Positions 23,618 to 34,262 of a stretch of DNA of 64,000 bases are shown here, one piece after another; the first letter of the stretch is position 1; the number at the start of each line of letters is the position of its first letter. The DNA lies in NCBI GenBank assembly GCA_008704415.1, contig VXIS01000120.1:1-64000 (forward strand), read 5' to 3'. Both the position numbers and the translations under genes were made by a program. Under the pieces are notes generated by a model. It ran no database searches and was not told the origin of the DNA. It saw nothing but the letters and a program-made list of their open reading frames with translations. Source of the stretch: Sphaerosporella brunnea (taxonomy: Eukaryota; Ascomycota; Pezizomycetes; Pezizales; Pyronemataceae).

Positions 23618-26600
23618 GGAGGGCTATACATACTCCGTATATATGCACAGGTTTCCTTTGTCTTTGGTTTCATTCGGTTTTTTTTTATTTTCGCTGTAAT
23701 ATGTCATTTCTTTCTCATAGCTGGCTATTTTCTCTTTATTTCTTTGGATTGGGCGTTAACGCGTTTGAGGACGGATACCACTTTTGAAATGTGGAATATC
23801 TTTTCCTGGTTATTTGTGTGTGGATTGGCGGCTATACAGAGTGTACTGGTAATCGAGGAGTGTTTTCACAATTTTGGTCGCGTTTAGCAACATGCATGTA
23901 GCTTAGCTCTTTGATATGGTGTTTGGTACTTAAACCAGCCTCAATCTTTAATTTTATTCGATGCCTGCCTTGAATTAAGGACTTCATAGCGCTATTCGCG
24001 GCCCAGATTCGAGGTTGCTCTTCACAGTTTCGCTTAATCCAACCACTTTGCTTATTTACGGAATTCGGCAGCAACATTCCCGCTCAGATCCATCATCGCG
24101 TATCGTTGCTTTCCCTACTTCCTTGCATCATTTCGGGGCCTGTGCGCAGCGTCGGCTAATTGATCAGCCAATCTAGCGTATCAGACCTGTCTCAACCAGA
24201 TCTAGAGTAGAGCACCCTGATGCAAGACAAACCTATTCAACAATGCACGGCACACCTGGATACAGTAGGGTACTCTAGATACGTCTAGCAGATGTAGATT
24301 TCCACAGCTGCATAATGGCGGGTATAAATCTAGCTGATCGCGACGGATATATGTCTTTCCGCCCGCAGCTTGGCCAGGCCGCTTTAACCAAGTCGTTAGG
24401 TCATGGAGAATTGTTAAGCAGTCGGGATAATAATCGAGTCAGGGATGTTGCTGGATCATCTATGCTCCCTGACTCCTGTATGTCTCTAGCAAGTGGTCGT
24501 ACTGTCTCAGACATCGAGGCGCTGAGGAAGAAGAAGCAACGGACAGGTGAACCAGAAGATGGAAGCTAGCATAGCTCATAGGGGTCTTCATATAGCGATC
24601 CCGTCAGGAAAAATTAAGCGCGCGACGCAGCAGCCTTTCCGCCCTCGAGCCCAAACTCAACTTTTGACCGGGCAAGATGAGATGCAGCATTTCCTACCTG
24701 TATTGTGGTGCAATTGGAGCAGCAGAGACTGTAGGGCCCCATCAAAGCTTAAATTCGCATTTCAAACCCTACAACCCTGGATCCAGTCTCATAATTATTG
24801 AAACCAAGAGAAAGAGTCTGTCTTAGAGCGCCGGGAGATCAGCGCCGTTGCTTCCCCTCTCTCTAACAGTGTCCCACAAGTAGAGGCGTTGAGAACCAAA
24901 TTCCAACTTTGACCAAGGGTTTCCACTTCGGGTCCGATTTATCCAGAAAATCCAGATCCCAATGACCATATCAACATCTTTGACTCAGACGGCCGGAGCC
25001 TACCATTCAGATGATAAGTACAGAAGTATTTTGAAAAATGAAAAATGAAAAAACCGGACCGAATAGAACAATTACCTATCCGCTGGATTGGAAGTTGCGA
25101 CCTGATTTTTGACATTCTATCGCCGCCAAATAGACCGTTGCGATAGACAGGGGGGTCCACACCCCCTGCTCTATCCATTGGATCTATACAGCACGTATAG
25201 ATGGTTGTTTGTTGCATAGAATATCGATCTGTTCGGCCACTATAGAGCGACGGGAAGTGACCCAATTGGTCGAGTGATTGCCATGGGCACGCTTATTTGC
25301 ATGGTCACCACGCCATTCGGAAACGGCCGGGGACGTTTGATACCTTCCCACACTTACATTTACATACCAAATACGCTACTTAGTACTATACATCAGTGTT
25401 TGTTTCTCTACACGAGTGATGATCAAAGTTTATTTGTTCAACCTAGCGTATTTAGATCTGCTCCAGCGGTTTCAACCAAGACAACAGAGATCTCGATCTC
25501 TGGCAGATGTTATTCAGAGGCGAACTACCTAGTTATGCGGATGATGAATCCGAGTACTCCGAGAGCTCTGTTCGGCGATATGCCGAATATTGTGGTGAAT
25601 ATCACCGGATACAAGACTAATTCCGGCTATGGTAGCGGGCTCCGCGCGGTGGTTCCGGTGGAAACGGACCTGCTGGCCGTCATTTCATCGTGTGACTTCC
25701 GGCCCACCGACATGTGGCAATAGAGCGTAGAAATGGTCCGGCCGGAACGGGCAACGAACTCCGAGGCTCGTTGGGCCGGCCGGAAGCGGCCACGCTGGAC
25801 CTATTGGCTCGAATAGTAACAGTGCTGTCATGGGAACTGTGAACAGGGGCTCAATGGAAACCGCCGGAGATGAGTGCGGGCCGGAGACTGGGAGTCTCCA
25901 TAAACCTGTGGCCGTAGTGGCAACGGTAGCCTTGTCGATAGGCCGCCCAGGAAAGCAAGTGATCCGAGCAGATCTTACGATGAGGGTCATCATGCAGGTG
26001 CTCGCCAGCTGCACTTTCGAAGGACGTGGCTCTAATAGTATCACAGATTCGGCCCTTGGCAAGTGAGCGGGGGGTCCTTAATTTCGGGCCCGGAGGCTCT
26101 GTTTTGGCCTCACGTGCCCACTTTCTTGGGACATCATTCACTCGCACCGTTTTTTTTGATTTACGTGGCTTTTATTTACTTCGGGTTTTTTTTCCTTCGA
26201 TAGAATAAGGATAGCAGGCCCTTGCCGTGGAGAAATCTGGAAATCTGAACTGGTTCGAAAACATGAAGCACTGGAGTTCTCGGGCTCGCAGTGCTCATGC
26301 GTTGTTACTTCCCTGCACTGCTTGTACTGCTGGATCATAGAGGCCGATTGTGTTGCGGTAGAGCTGATTTCGAACGCTTCCCAACATCCAATCTCGTCAT
26401 TAGAATTGGTGGACAAGGGTTTTGGAGACCTCTGGCCCGACAGATGCACCGTCGAACCAGCGAACCAGCAATGCCAATGTGGTACGCAGAATCCCGCTGG
26501 AAGACATCCACCCCAGGGGCTTGAAACACCGTTTCCTCGGCCTCGCGGCCAATTTTGGGACTACCAATGCAGAGAGAGATGTTGCTTCAACCGGAGGAAA

Positions 26601-26811
26601 GTCCTTCCGGCCTAGAAACGATTGACTTCTGGCCATCCGGGCCGAATGTGAGCCGTCGCGACCTCGGGTTCCCTCCGAAGCTCCGCATTCACAAGACCAG
26701 CTGCCAACTTGAGTACTTACCTCAGTACTTACATAAGTTGGTCGGTATGTGGGCCTTAGCTTAACCAATTGTCGTCGTTTAAGTAACAATAGTTCATTGT
26801 CAAAATGTCTG
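23618..26811. other. Mostly non-coding; two weak ORFs
   Basis: An 84-codon ATG frame at 24315-24569 and a 150-codon frame at 25274-25723 are open on the plus strand. The second has a protein-like C-terminal half (GYGSGLRAVVPVETDLLAV) that could be a fragment of an enzyme I cannot name. Neither has a convincing full gene structure. Confidence 0.35.
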
Positions 26812-27871
26812 CCCACGTCTACGACGATCTCTGATGATATGCAACCGTCGACACTGGTCGGAAAGAGGCGAACGCCGCCTGCGGGTGAGAAACCACTCGG
26901 TTTCGTATGCCAAGGCGGCCACCCGCTGGCTTGGGATCTGGCTCGACTCGTCTCCCACCTTGGTGCAGAACTGGAGAAAGTGCATCGCTCAAGCTCGCAA
27001 GGCAGAAGCACGCCTCCGGTGCCTCGTGAGTCGTCATGGAGTGCCACCGGCTAGCGCCCGCAACATTCAGCAGGCGATTATCCAGTCAACCCTCCTATAC
27101 GCCTCGGAGCGGCCATCTTCGCCAATGCCCAGGCTGCACTGGAACGGTGCAAGAACGACTCCATCGGCCCTGGCCAGTGGATGGCCCGCCGCATTATCAA
27201 GTGGAGCCGTGAGCTATCCGACCGCGGTTGCTCTCTCACCCTGCGTTGGGTCCCAGGATATGCTGGCTTTCGGCCAGCCCTCAAGAAAGAACGGAAGGCT
27301 AGCGTCCCGGTCTTACCAGCTGCTTATCGGCCATGCGATTGCGGCACCTTACCTCAAGGAGAAACTCCGCAAGAGGGACTCTGACGAATGCTGGTTTTGC
27401 TACTCGGGCAAGAGACAAACGAGGGCGCGTCTGTTTAAGGAGTGCGACCGTTGGCTTCCACAGATTTGCGCGCTTTGGCGCTCTGTGGAGAAAGAGCTAG
27501 GGTGGAAGCACCTTGGGTGGCGGTTACGATCAGTTGCAGAACTATGACGGGGAAAAAATGCAACCCCGCATATTCTGCAGTTTCTGCGGGATACCAAAGT
27601 TGGTCAGTCCGTGGCGGAGGAGGGCGACTCGTCTTCTGATCAGGAAAGGGGAGGATTGATTCGGCCCTGGCGGCATTGTCTTTCTTTTCTGTTACAGCTT
27701 TTTCTTCTTTCTTTTACACTTTTTCCTTTCTGGTGGTTGGGTGACCGGAGTTGGCCCATGAGATCACATCAATGAGGGGGCGGATAGGATAAGGGCGGGG
27801 ACGTGAAGTGGGTCTGTCATGATCGTTCGCGGTCGCACACAGACAATAAACATGATCACAAACAAACAAAA
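26812..27871 (+). mobile_element. 5'-truncated Tad-like LINE
   Basis: The frame from about 26834 encodes the end of the reverse transcriptase region (SYAKAATRWLGIWLDSSPTL, then ARKAEARLRCLVSRHGVPPA). Frameshifted RNase H remnants follow (LTLRWVPGYAGF), and then the C-terminal zinc-knuckle region CWFCYSGKRQTRARLFKECDRW. In this copy the knuckle His is Arg. The 3' end is an untranslated tail ending AAACAAACAAA near 27871. Several frameshifts and the missing 5' half make it dead. Similar tails occur at 32.2, 35.9, 42.9, 49.0 and 60.3 kb, so this family has inserted many times. Confidence 0.85.
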
Positions 27872-28205
27872 TCTTTGATGATATTATAAAATTCGTTCGG
27901 CAACTGCACGCGCACCCGGATATGTTCGCCTTTTCGTTAGAAAGGCTGCTGCTTGCCTCCAACCTTTTCTCTTCAACAAATAGTATAAGGGGCGGCATCA
28001 ATGGTTTTGTGTCATCGGATGTCACTCGAAAATGTTGGTGGCATATCCTGTGATTCCCGAAGTCAAGTGGTACACTCCATCTTTGGCGCCACGGGACCTT
28101 AAATGAAGATTTCTACCGATCACTGAAGCACAGGTCGACCGGTCCGTATATGCGTATTAACCCAGACGTAAGGCGGGGCGGGCGAATAGGGCGAGGGAAA
28201 GAAAA
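27872..28205. other. Intergenic
   Basis: No gene or repeat recognised between the LINE tail and the LTR-like sequence. Confidence 0.4.
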
Positions 28206-28449
28206 TGTCAACCCTACACATTCGAGTACTCTCAAATGTACAGACAGCGTCCTAATACAACGCTCTAGATACTACAGTGCTCTACTGATCTAATACACCG
28301 TCCACTACCTACTCCTGAGCCTGTCTCACCTGTCTCCTCCAGCCGCATTATGGTTAGGAGCCTTAAAACTCCGACATTTGAATAAGGCTTTGGATTAACA
28401 CGGTGCTTTTAACATACCCATATACTCAGGGCTATCATGGTATCAGAGC
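28206..28449 (+). mobile_element. Possible solo LTR with primer-binding-like site
   Basis: The segment begins TGTCAACCC and ends CTATCA, directly followed by TGGTATCAGAGC, which matches the initiator-tRNA primer-binding site used by many Copia-type retrotransposons. No second LTR or pol gene is visible. The LTR start is guessed from the TG dinucleotide only, so this is tentative. Confidence 0.35.
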
Positions 28450-28544
28450 TCTAAGGGACCAAATACTACGTCTTGACTACTTATATTTTACATTATGGTC
28501 TTCCATTGTCCATACTACTTTTTCTTTAATTGGACGCGACTCAC

Positions 28545-28550
28545 TATAAA
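28545..28550 (+). promoter_or_regulatory. TATA box for the gene at 28608
   Basis: CACTATAAAACG lies about 60 bases upstream of the preferred ATG at 28608, downstream of which the open frame is continuous. Confidence 0.55.
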
Positions 28551-28607
28551 ACGAGGGAGCTCCACTTTCTCTCGCTCCACTTCACCCAGGCTCCGACAGA
28601 AAACGCC

Positions 28608-28985
28608 ATGAGAACCCCAATCGCTCGCAAAGACGCAGCAAAAAGAGGTATGGGGCGCGGTCGGCAGCGATGCATCGCGAACATTGCAGCAGCACGGATA
28701 CAATACGCCACAACGAGCGCCCGGATCGAGACGGAAATGGATCATGTCAAGTGCGCTCTTGGTCAACCGCAAGACAGTGTGGATAGAGAGGCTCTGGAGA
28801 AACGGTTAAAGCAGCTGAGAGTTGCAATGGAGATGGCACAAGATGCGTTCTGGCACGCGCGGAAGTGGTTTATCAGCAGTGCAAAACTGTTTGAAATACC
28901 CGAAGAGAATGTGCTACCTTATTTGATTGATTGGGATTGGGGTCTGGTTGGTGTTGCTGATGCAAACGGAGAACAAGAATCCTGA
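28608..28985 (+). CDS. Small coiled-coil protein, 125 aa
   Basis: A single exon from ATG 28608 (MRTPIARKDAAKRG). An in-frame ATG at 28530 would lie upstream of the TATA box and is rejected. The N-terminus is basic (KDAAKRGMGRGRQRC). Residues about 30-90 form a likely amphipathic helix with heptads (ALEKRLKQLRVAMEMAQDAF). The C-terminus is acidic and aromatic (YLIDWDWGLVG). No signal peptide or known domain is recognised. It lies alone between the LTR-like sequence and the zinc-finger gene, with its own promoter. Function is unknown. Confidence 0.6.
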   Translation: MRTPIARKDAAKRGMGRGRQRCIANIAAARIQYATTSARIETEMDHVKCALGQPQDSVDREALEKRLKQLRVAMEMAQDAFWHARKWFISSAKLFEIPEENVLPYLIDWDWGLVGVADANGEQES

Positions 28986-29420
28986 GGTGGTTAATCATGT
29001 ATCATAGCTCGGTCACCAGCCATCACTGTGGTCAGTGATATTTTGTGATTAGAATTGGCTCCCTATCCTTGTCCTTGCATTGTGTTACCTACCCAAACTT
29101 CCCAATCCATTCAAGCTGCAAACCACATAAGTACTCTAGTACTTAAGGATCTACTGTAATAAAAAAAGGAGTGCGATTGCTACCGCAGTGCCTATTTTGT
29201 CTACGTTGCTGCGGTAGTGCTACGGTATTGTTGCGGTATCATTGGGCATGTTTCAGGCCCCTGCTTCTCGTGACACATGATCTTGACACGTAAGTTCTTC
29301 TGGACCAACTTTTTCCGGCTGCCAGCACAGCATTGGACAACTTGTTCCGGACCACTTTTTGCATCATCTCGGCAAGTCCAGTGAGTGTGCTGCCGCGGTC
29401 TACATAAGTCCTGAAGCCGC

Positions 29421-29547
29421 CTTCGGCACACCTAATGGACCTTCGGCACACCTAATGGACCTTCGACACACCTAATGGACCTTCGGCACACCTAATGGAC
29501 CTTCGGCGCACCCACCTTCAGCACACCTAATGGACCTTCGGCACACT
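29421..29547. repeat. 20-bp minisatellite in the promoter of the 29705 gene
   Basis: The unit CTTCGGCACACCTAATGGAC starts at 29421, 29441, 29461 and 29481 with almost no change. A broken unit, a phase slip of a few bases and two more partial units follow. It ends about 160 bases upstream of the start codon of the zinc-finger gene, so it may act as, or disturb, an upstream regulatory region. Confidence 0.92.
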
Positions 29548-29704
29548 CGTCTTTCTTAGCATGCCCAGGGCACATCATGGCGTACCTGTGAGAGAATAAA
29601 AACGGCCCCGGCTTCAGTCCTTTCCGGTTTATACTCAAAGACTTCTCTCAACACGCGACGCACCAGTTTTCTTTGCCTAGGGCCACCAGAAGGCCATCCA
29701 TACT

Positions 29705-32263
29705 ATGTCGCAGCCTTTCTCGGTAAGAATCGACAGTTACTTCTCCTGGGCTTTTGTTATAACTGCTGGTTTGGTATCCACAAACTCAGGGCCTTTTACT
29801 GAGACCTAGGCAGCCTGTTCCTGCACGCCTAAAGCACTACCAATCCTCACTCGCCACCGTCCCTAACTTTTCCAACAACCACTACCGCCCCAACCCCCCA
29901 CACCGCCCGAGCACAACCCCAGCCAAGGATTACAGGTTTGACTCAACCGACAAAAACCTTTGGGAGGATCACCAGAGACTTTTGGCGGACAACCACAGAA
30001 TTTGGCCGGACAGCCATAGAAGCGTATGTCAATCCGGCTAATCTAGTGCAGCGGGCCGCTGACTGGGATTAGATTAGCACCTTCGGGTCCACAGAGCGCT
30101 CTGTCGCCGAGACCGTTACCGACATTACAGAACCTGACTGTTGCGAATCGGTAAGACCAAAAGCAGTTTCGCTGATCGAGTGCATACAGAAGTGGGTGGG
30201 CTATGGCACATATGGCGTATGTAGCGGCCTTATCAACCGATGTCATCCACCATATATGCTGATCTGGGATGTGGCACAAGTCGGTCGAAGAATGCGAAAG
30301 ACTGGGCGATATCAGCCCTTATAATTATGCACATCTATATGTCGCCCATAAATTTGATAACACCCTCGAGTTACGTCGTCGGGGACTACTTGAAGCCATC
30401 GAAAATGTCGATTCATTGTTTTCATTCAATCTTTCAAGCTCACAAGAGCACACCGGTTGCTCCAGCACCCACGGCCAGAACACAGTTCCCTCAAGAGTGC
30501 CCACTCATGATTATCCCAACGGAAACAATACGCAAAGCGCGGCACAGCACCTGACAACGGCACCCACCCGGAAAAAACGAAGACGTCAGGGTGAAGAAGA
30601 AGAAGAAGATGCTGATGATAAGCGACGTGAAGATAAGGACGACCGTGGACCTGCACCTCCGAAGAGGCCTGAAATGCGGGAGGTTTTCAAATGCTTTACC
30701 CCGGATGAAAGGTGTGAGGGATTGATGTTTCCTGATTTGGACCGTCTATTGTATGTATATCCGGCACTCTCTTTATCAAAGATCGATCTCGGCCGCTTAC
30801 ACGAGCCTCAGACACCACATGTGCCAATTCCATCTTTCGGCCAGATGCTGTCCCATCTGTGAAGAAAAGTTTCATTTCAACCGCGAACGGAATAAATGGA
30901 CCTTACATCATGGCAAGAGCCCGAAGAACCAGAGCGGCTTCAAATTTTTCTTCCGCAACGACCAAGACATGAAGTGGCATATTTTACGGCAACACATCTG
31001 CCCATATCGGTGCCCAGTATGCCCGGATTCGAAGCGGTTTGAAGGGAGGCAGTTGAGGAAACACCTGAAAGAACAACATCCTGGTGCGACGTTCGATCAA
31101 CAGAACATATTCAAGGAGGCCTCCAACTTGGGTATTTATGAGCTCACACAGTTAACGGCGAAGTTTCTTGGTGTGGCCCTTACCAAGGCACAGATGAAGC
31201 GGTTTTTATATTGGGATGGGAGAAAAATCTATGACTTCGAGGATGGACACTCGTCCATGAACACTGGTTGGCATTCAAGGTCACTGCATGTCGCTGATTT
31301 AGGATTAACTCTTTCTCTCAGTCCTCAAAGAGCTGTGGCCACATCAAGAGCTTGCGCTTTCTGGTGACAGCTCCCCTTCCCACGCTCCGGCGCCCGTGTC
31401 TAGATTTCCTGGTACGACTTCGTCTACCACAATCTCCAGTGGTTCTAACCCTAGCTTTGGCTCTGGACACCTCGGCGCAGTCCCTCCAGCTGCCTTTGGC
31501 CATCCTATGTCGCCTAACATCGCTTCCGGCGAACCAGTTACGCCACAACCGCTACAGTCCGAGAGGACCTACAACACGACCCCTGGGTATCCTGCAGAAC
31601 AACTTCCGGGTTCCGGGCCTTCTCCGCAAGTACTCGGAAGCACAGCGGAAGCCAGCAATCGAGAGCCACAACAGACGCCCCGTCCCAATGGCCCCGTTCA
31701 TTCGCCTGACGTCAACGAGCCCAGTCATCCGGACACACTGTTCGCGGCCCCTGGCATGGACGAGCTGAAAGAAGTCTTCAACCTTACCGAAGAAGACTTG
31801 CAGAAACTCCAATTGGCTGGATGGCAGCTGAGAGGCGACGTCTTGGATCTTATCCGATGCTACCACCGCGTTGAGGCCCACTGTCGCCTGATCAGCAGCA
31901 ACAATAATGCTTGCGCAGCCTCTCAAAAACCCTCAGCAGAGGAGCTCATGCTGGTGATTGCAAAGATGTTGTGGAATGAGGATTGCAACTCTCTCAGCAC
32001 AGCCATTGTGAACCACAGGGCGGAGTTGCGATTGGCTGCCGAGACCGCATTTTCAGGCCCCGTTTTGCCCAACTATCGGAGTGAGTCCTTTTTTATATAT
32101 CGACGGTTATTTACTAACAAAGGTAGATTTTCCCCAAAACTTGGATAGTGGCTATCGATCGGGTCCCTACGCTCAAGAAGTTTACGGAGACCACTTCATT
32201 TGCAACGACAGCGTGTGTGTGTGTAACCAAGTTTATTGTCCGCATACAATCTATATAGATTAA
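29705..32263 (+). CDS. C2H2-like zinc-finger protein; last exon ends in a LINE tail
   Basis: Exons can be read as 29705-29722, 29790-30023, 30073-30150, 30190-30216, 30281-30750, 30812-31266, 31322-32080 and 32127-32263. Introns are GT-AG, and the last has a TACTAAC branch. The sixth intron (donor GTTGGC) is the least certain. After a Pro-rich start comes a nuclear-localisation-like KKRRR followed by an acidic run. The finger region has CCPICEEKFHFNRE, HILRQHICPYRCPVC and LRKHLKEQH, i.e. Cys pairs and His pairs of degenerate C2H2 type found in many fungal proteins of unknown role. A Pro/Ser/Thr-rich linker and a helical segment (MDELKEVFNLTEEDLQKLQ) follow. The final 17 or so residues and the stop codon come from an antisense LINE tail inserted at about 32213, so the original C-terminus is lost. 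Probably nuclear. Confidence 0.65.
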
Positions 32264-32275
32264 GGCAGACAAATA
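32213..32275 (-). mobile_element. Short 3' tail of a Tad-like LINE
   Basis: The plus strand reads GTGTGTAACCAAGTTTATTG, then CCGCATACAATCTATATAGA, closely resembling the inverse of the LINE 3' ends at 12.2 and 49.0 kb. Only about 60 bases of the tail are present. It supplies the end of the reading frame of the zinc-finger gene. Confidence 0.7.
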
Positions 32276-32966
32276 TAAGACGGTTGGGACTCGGAACAAG
32301 CTATCGTGGGACCGTTTTCGGACAACAGCTCTGTTGAGGGTTGAGGCTTAAAAAAGGGTTTAGTCATGACTCCTGATAGACTGCGTGCACCGTAGTATTC
32401 TTGTGCGAGAGCCCCAAGTGCGAAGATCGAGCGAATATGTATGTATGGCCATGTTGTTGGGTTCATTATTTTACCTACCTAGGTGCATACCGTGTGCTTT
32501 TTCATTTTGGAAGTTTTGAGAAAATTTTCGGTCTGTTTTGCTTTTCACCGCATTTTACATACCTAATGCCTACCTAATTTTGCGGGCTTTCTAGTGAAGT
32601 CAGTTAGGTACATATTTGCAGTTTCGAAGCTATCTCACAGCCTCACAGCCTCACGTTCGTACCAGTCATCACGAGCTCAGAGTTAAAGCCAGTGGATGCC
32701 TCGACTGTCTTGATGCAAAAGAAAAAAAATCGCCCGTTTTCCACGCCGTCGACGTCAATTGACATTGCTGTTCCATCGAGCCAGGAAATGCTGTGTTTCT
32801 GTTGTTTTTTGTCGGAAAAGCAAATTGCGTCGTTTGTGAGGTTAGGCGAAAAGCTTGGCCTATGTTCGCGTGCGGGGTGCGCGTGCTGGCGGACTCGTGC
32901 TCGTAACCCAACCCAACCCAACAACCCCTTCCGCGCAATCTCGCCATCTTCGCAATTCCACTCTTC
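32276..32966. other. Intergenic region between two regulators
   Basis: No gene found; ACCTACCTAGG-like and TACCTAATGCC motifs recur weakly. It presumably holds the promoter of the 32967 gene. Confidence 0.4.
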
Positions 32967-34262
32967 ATGTCGAGCATGTTGAATTCTTTCCCGGCGAATC
33001 CGCCCGAGCCTTCGACGCAAGGTGGGGCGCCGCCGCCAGGCGGCCCCGAGAAAATGAAGCACCGACGAACGAAGACGGGGTGCATGACTTGTCGACAACG
33101 GCGGATCAAGGTGCGTATCGCGAATCCTCGTTTCTCCACGCGCCCGCTAACTCTACATAGTGCGACGAGACGCGTCCTTCATGCCAAAGTATATCCTTCT
33201 GGAAGCGAGCAGCAGTACCGAGTTGACCATTCGCGTTTCAGACTGTACCCGAAGGATCCCACCTCGCGAATGTGTCTGGAACGAGACGCCTCCCGCTCCC
33301 GCAATAAAACGGCGACGAAAGGCTGCGGAAGATGTCGATCCCAATGCGCAGCCTCCAGCGGTTTCTGCTCCCCATTACGCTTCCCCTTACAATTACTACG
33401 CGCATCTTCCGCCGCCGGGCCCCAGCCCCCCGCCCCTCCCGGTCGATCCCGCCATTTTCGCAGCTGTCCCGCCTTACCCGCACTCTTATAGTGTTCCTTC
33501 TCAGCACCCGCCCGTGGTTGCCGCGCAGGCAGCTGGCGTATCCACGTCGCCGGCGCCACCCACCCCTTCACCGTTGACCGCATCGCCGCTCGCGGCGTCG
33601 TTTCCTCCTCAAATCCAGCCCCCTCAAATTCAGCATCCGCATGCCCAATTCTCCCCATATGACCTTCTGCTGTCTGAGGACGAGAGGAATGCGCTCGGTC
33701 CTCACATAAGGCCCGTATTCTATGCTTTTCTCGTGCAATACCACTCCCTTTCGAGTGCGGCTGAAAAGGCTACACCTGTCGAGAGGGATGCGCTTGCGCG
33801 GGTAATTCTGCGGGGACCAGTCGGTGACGCGATTAGGCGATATCTGCAACCTGTTGAGAGTGAAGGGCGAGCCAGCGAGGCGGTTCCTGCAGCCGATCCA
33901 GAGAAAGTAGAGCAAACTGGAGCTCTCGTCACCGAGCTTAACCCCGAGCGCGGTCGTGAAACATCAGAAAATGAAGCTCGAGCCGAAAGTTCTCTATCGC
34001 CCGGGGAGCAGCTGGACCGTGAAGCGCAACTAGCTCGTGCCTCGAAGAGAGCAGACAATGAAGAACAGGGTACGCTCCCATTTGGTCTGATTTCTGTTAC
34101 CCGTCGCTGATTTTTTCGGAAGAAGCTGAAGAAGGGGTGGAAGGGGCGGAAAAAGAGGAAGAAAAGGCTGCCGTGGTCGTCGTAGCGAGAGGTTCCAGGC
34201 CTAAGAACAAGCTACCGTCCACGCCTACGCGACGGAGCGCGCGTAAGCGCCGACACACTTGA
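32967..34262 (+). CDS. Short Zn(II)2Cys6 protein, 379 aa
   Basis: Four exons: 32967-33110, 33161-33188, 33242-34069 and 34123-34262. All introns are GT-AG and the frame is restored at each junction. The zinc cluster is complete after splicing: Cys39, 42, 49, 56, 59 and 68 (CX2CX6CX6CX2CX8C), within RTKTGCMTCRQRRIK and CDETRPSCQNC. A basic KRRRK stretch follows. Residues about 90-170 are a Pro-rich disordered region. A short helical block YDLLLSEDERNALGPHIRPV comes next, then a charged region and a basic C-terminal tail RRSARKRRHT. The Fungal_trans domain usual for this family is absent, and 379 aa is short. It is probably a nuclear DNA-binding protein; its targets are unknown. It may be a compact regulator or one that lost its effector domain. 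Confidence 0.85.

Noticed and set aside
26400..27047. 215-codon minus-strand ORF
   Set aside because: It is antisense to the LINE reverse transcriptase region, which has clear conserved motifs on the plus strand.
29421..29547. CRISPR-like array
   Set aside because: The 20-bp units abut without unique spacers and the organism is a eukaryote; it is a minisatellite.
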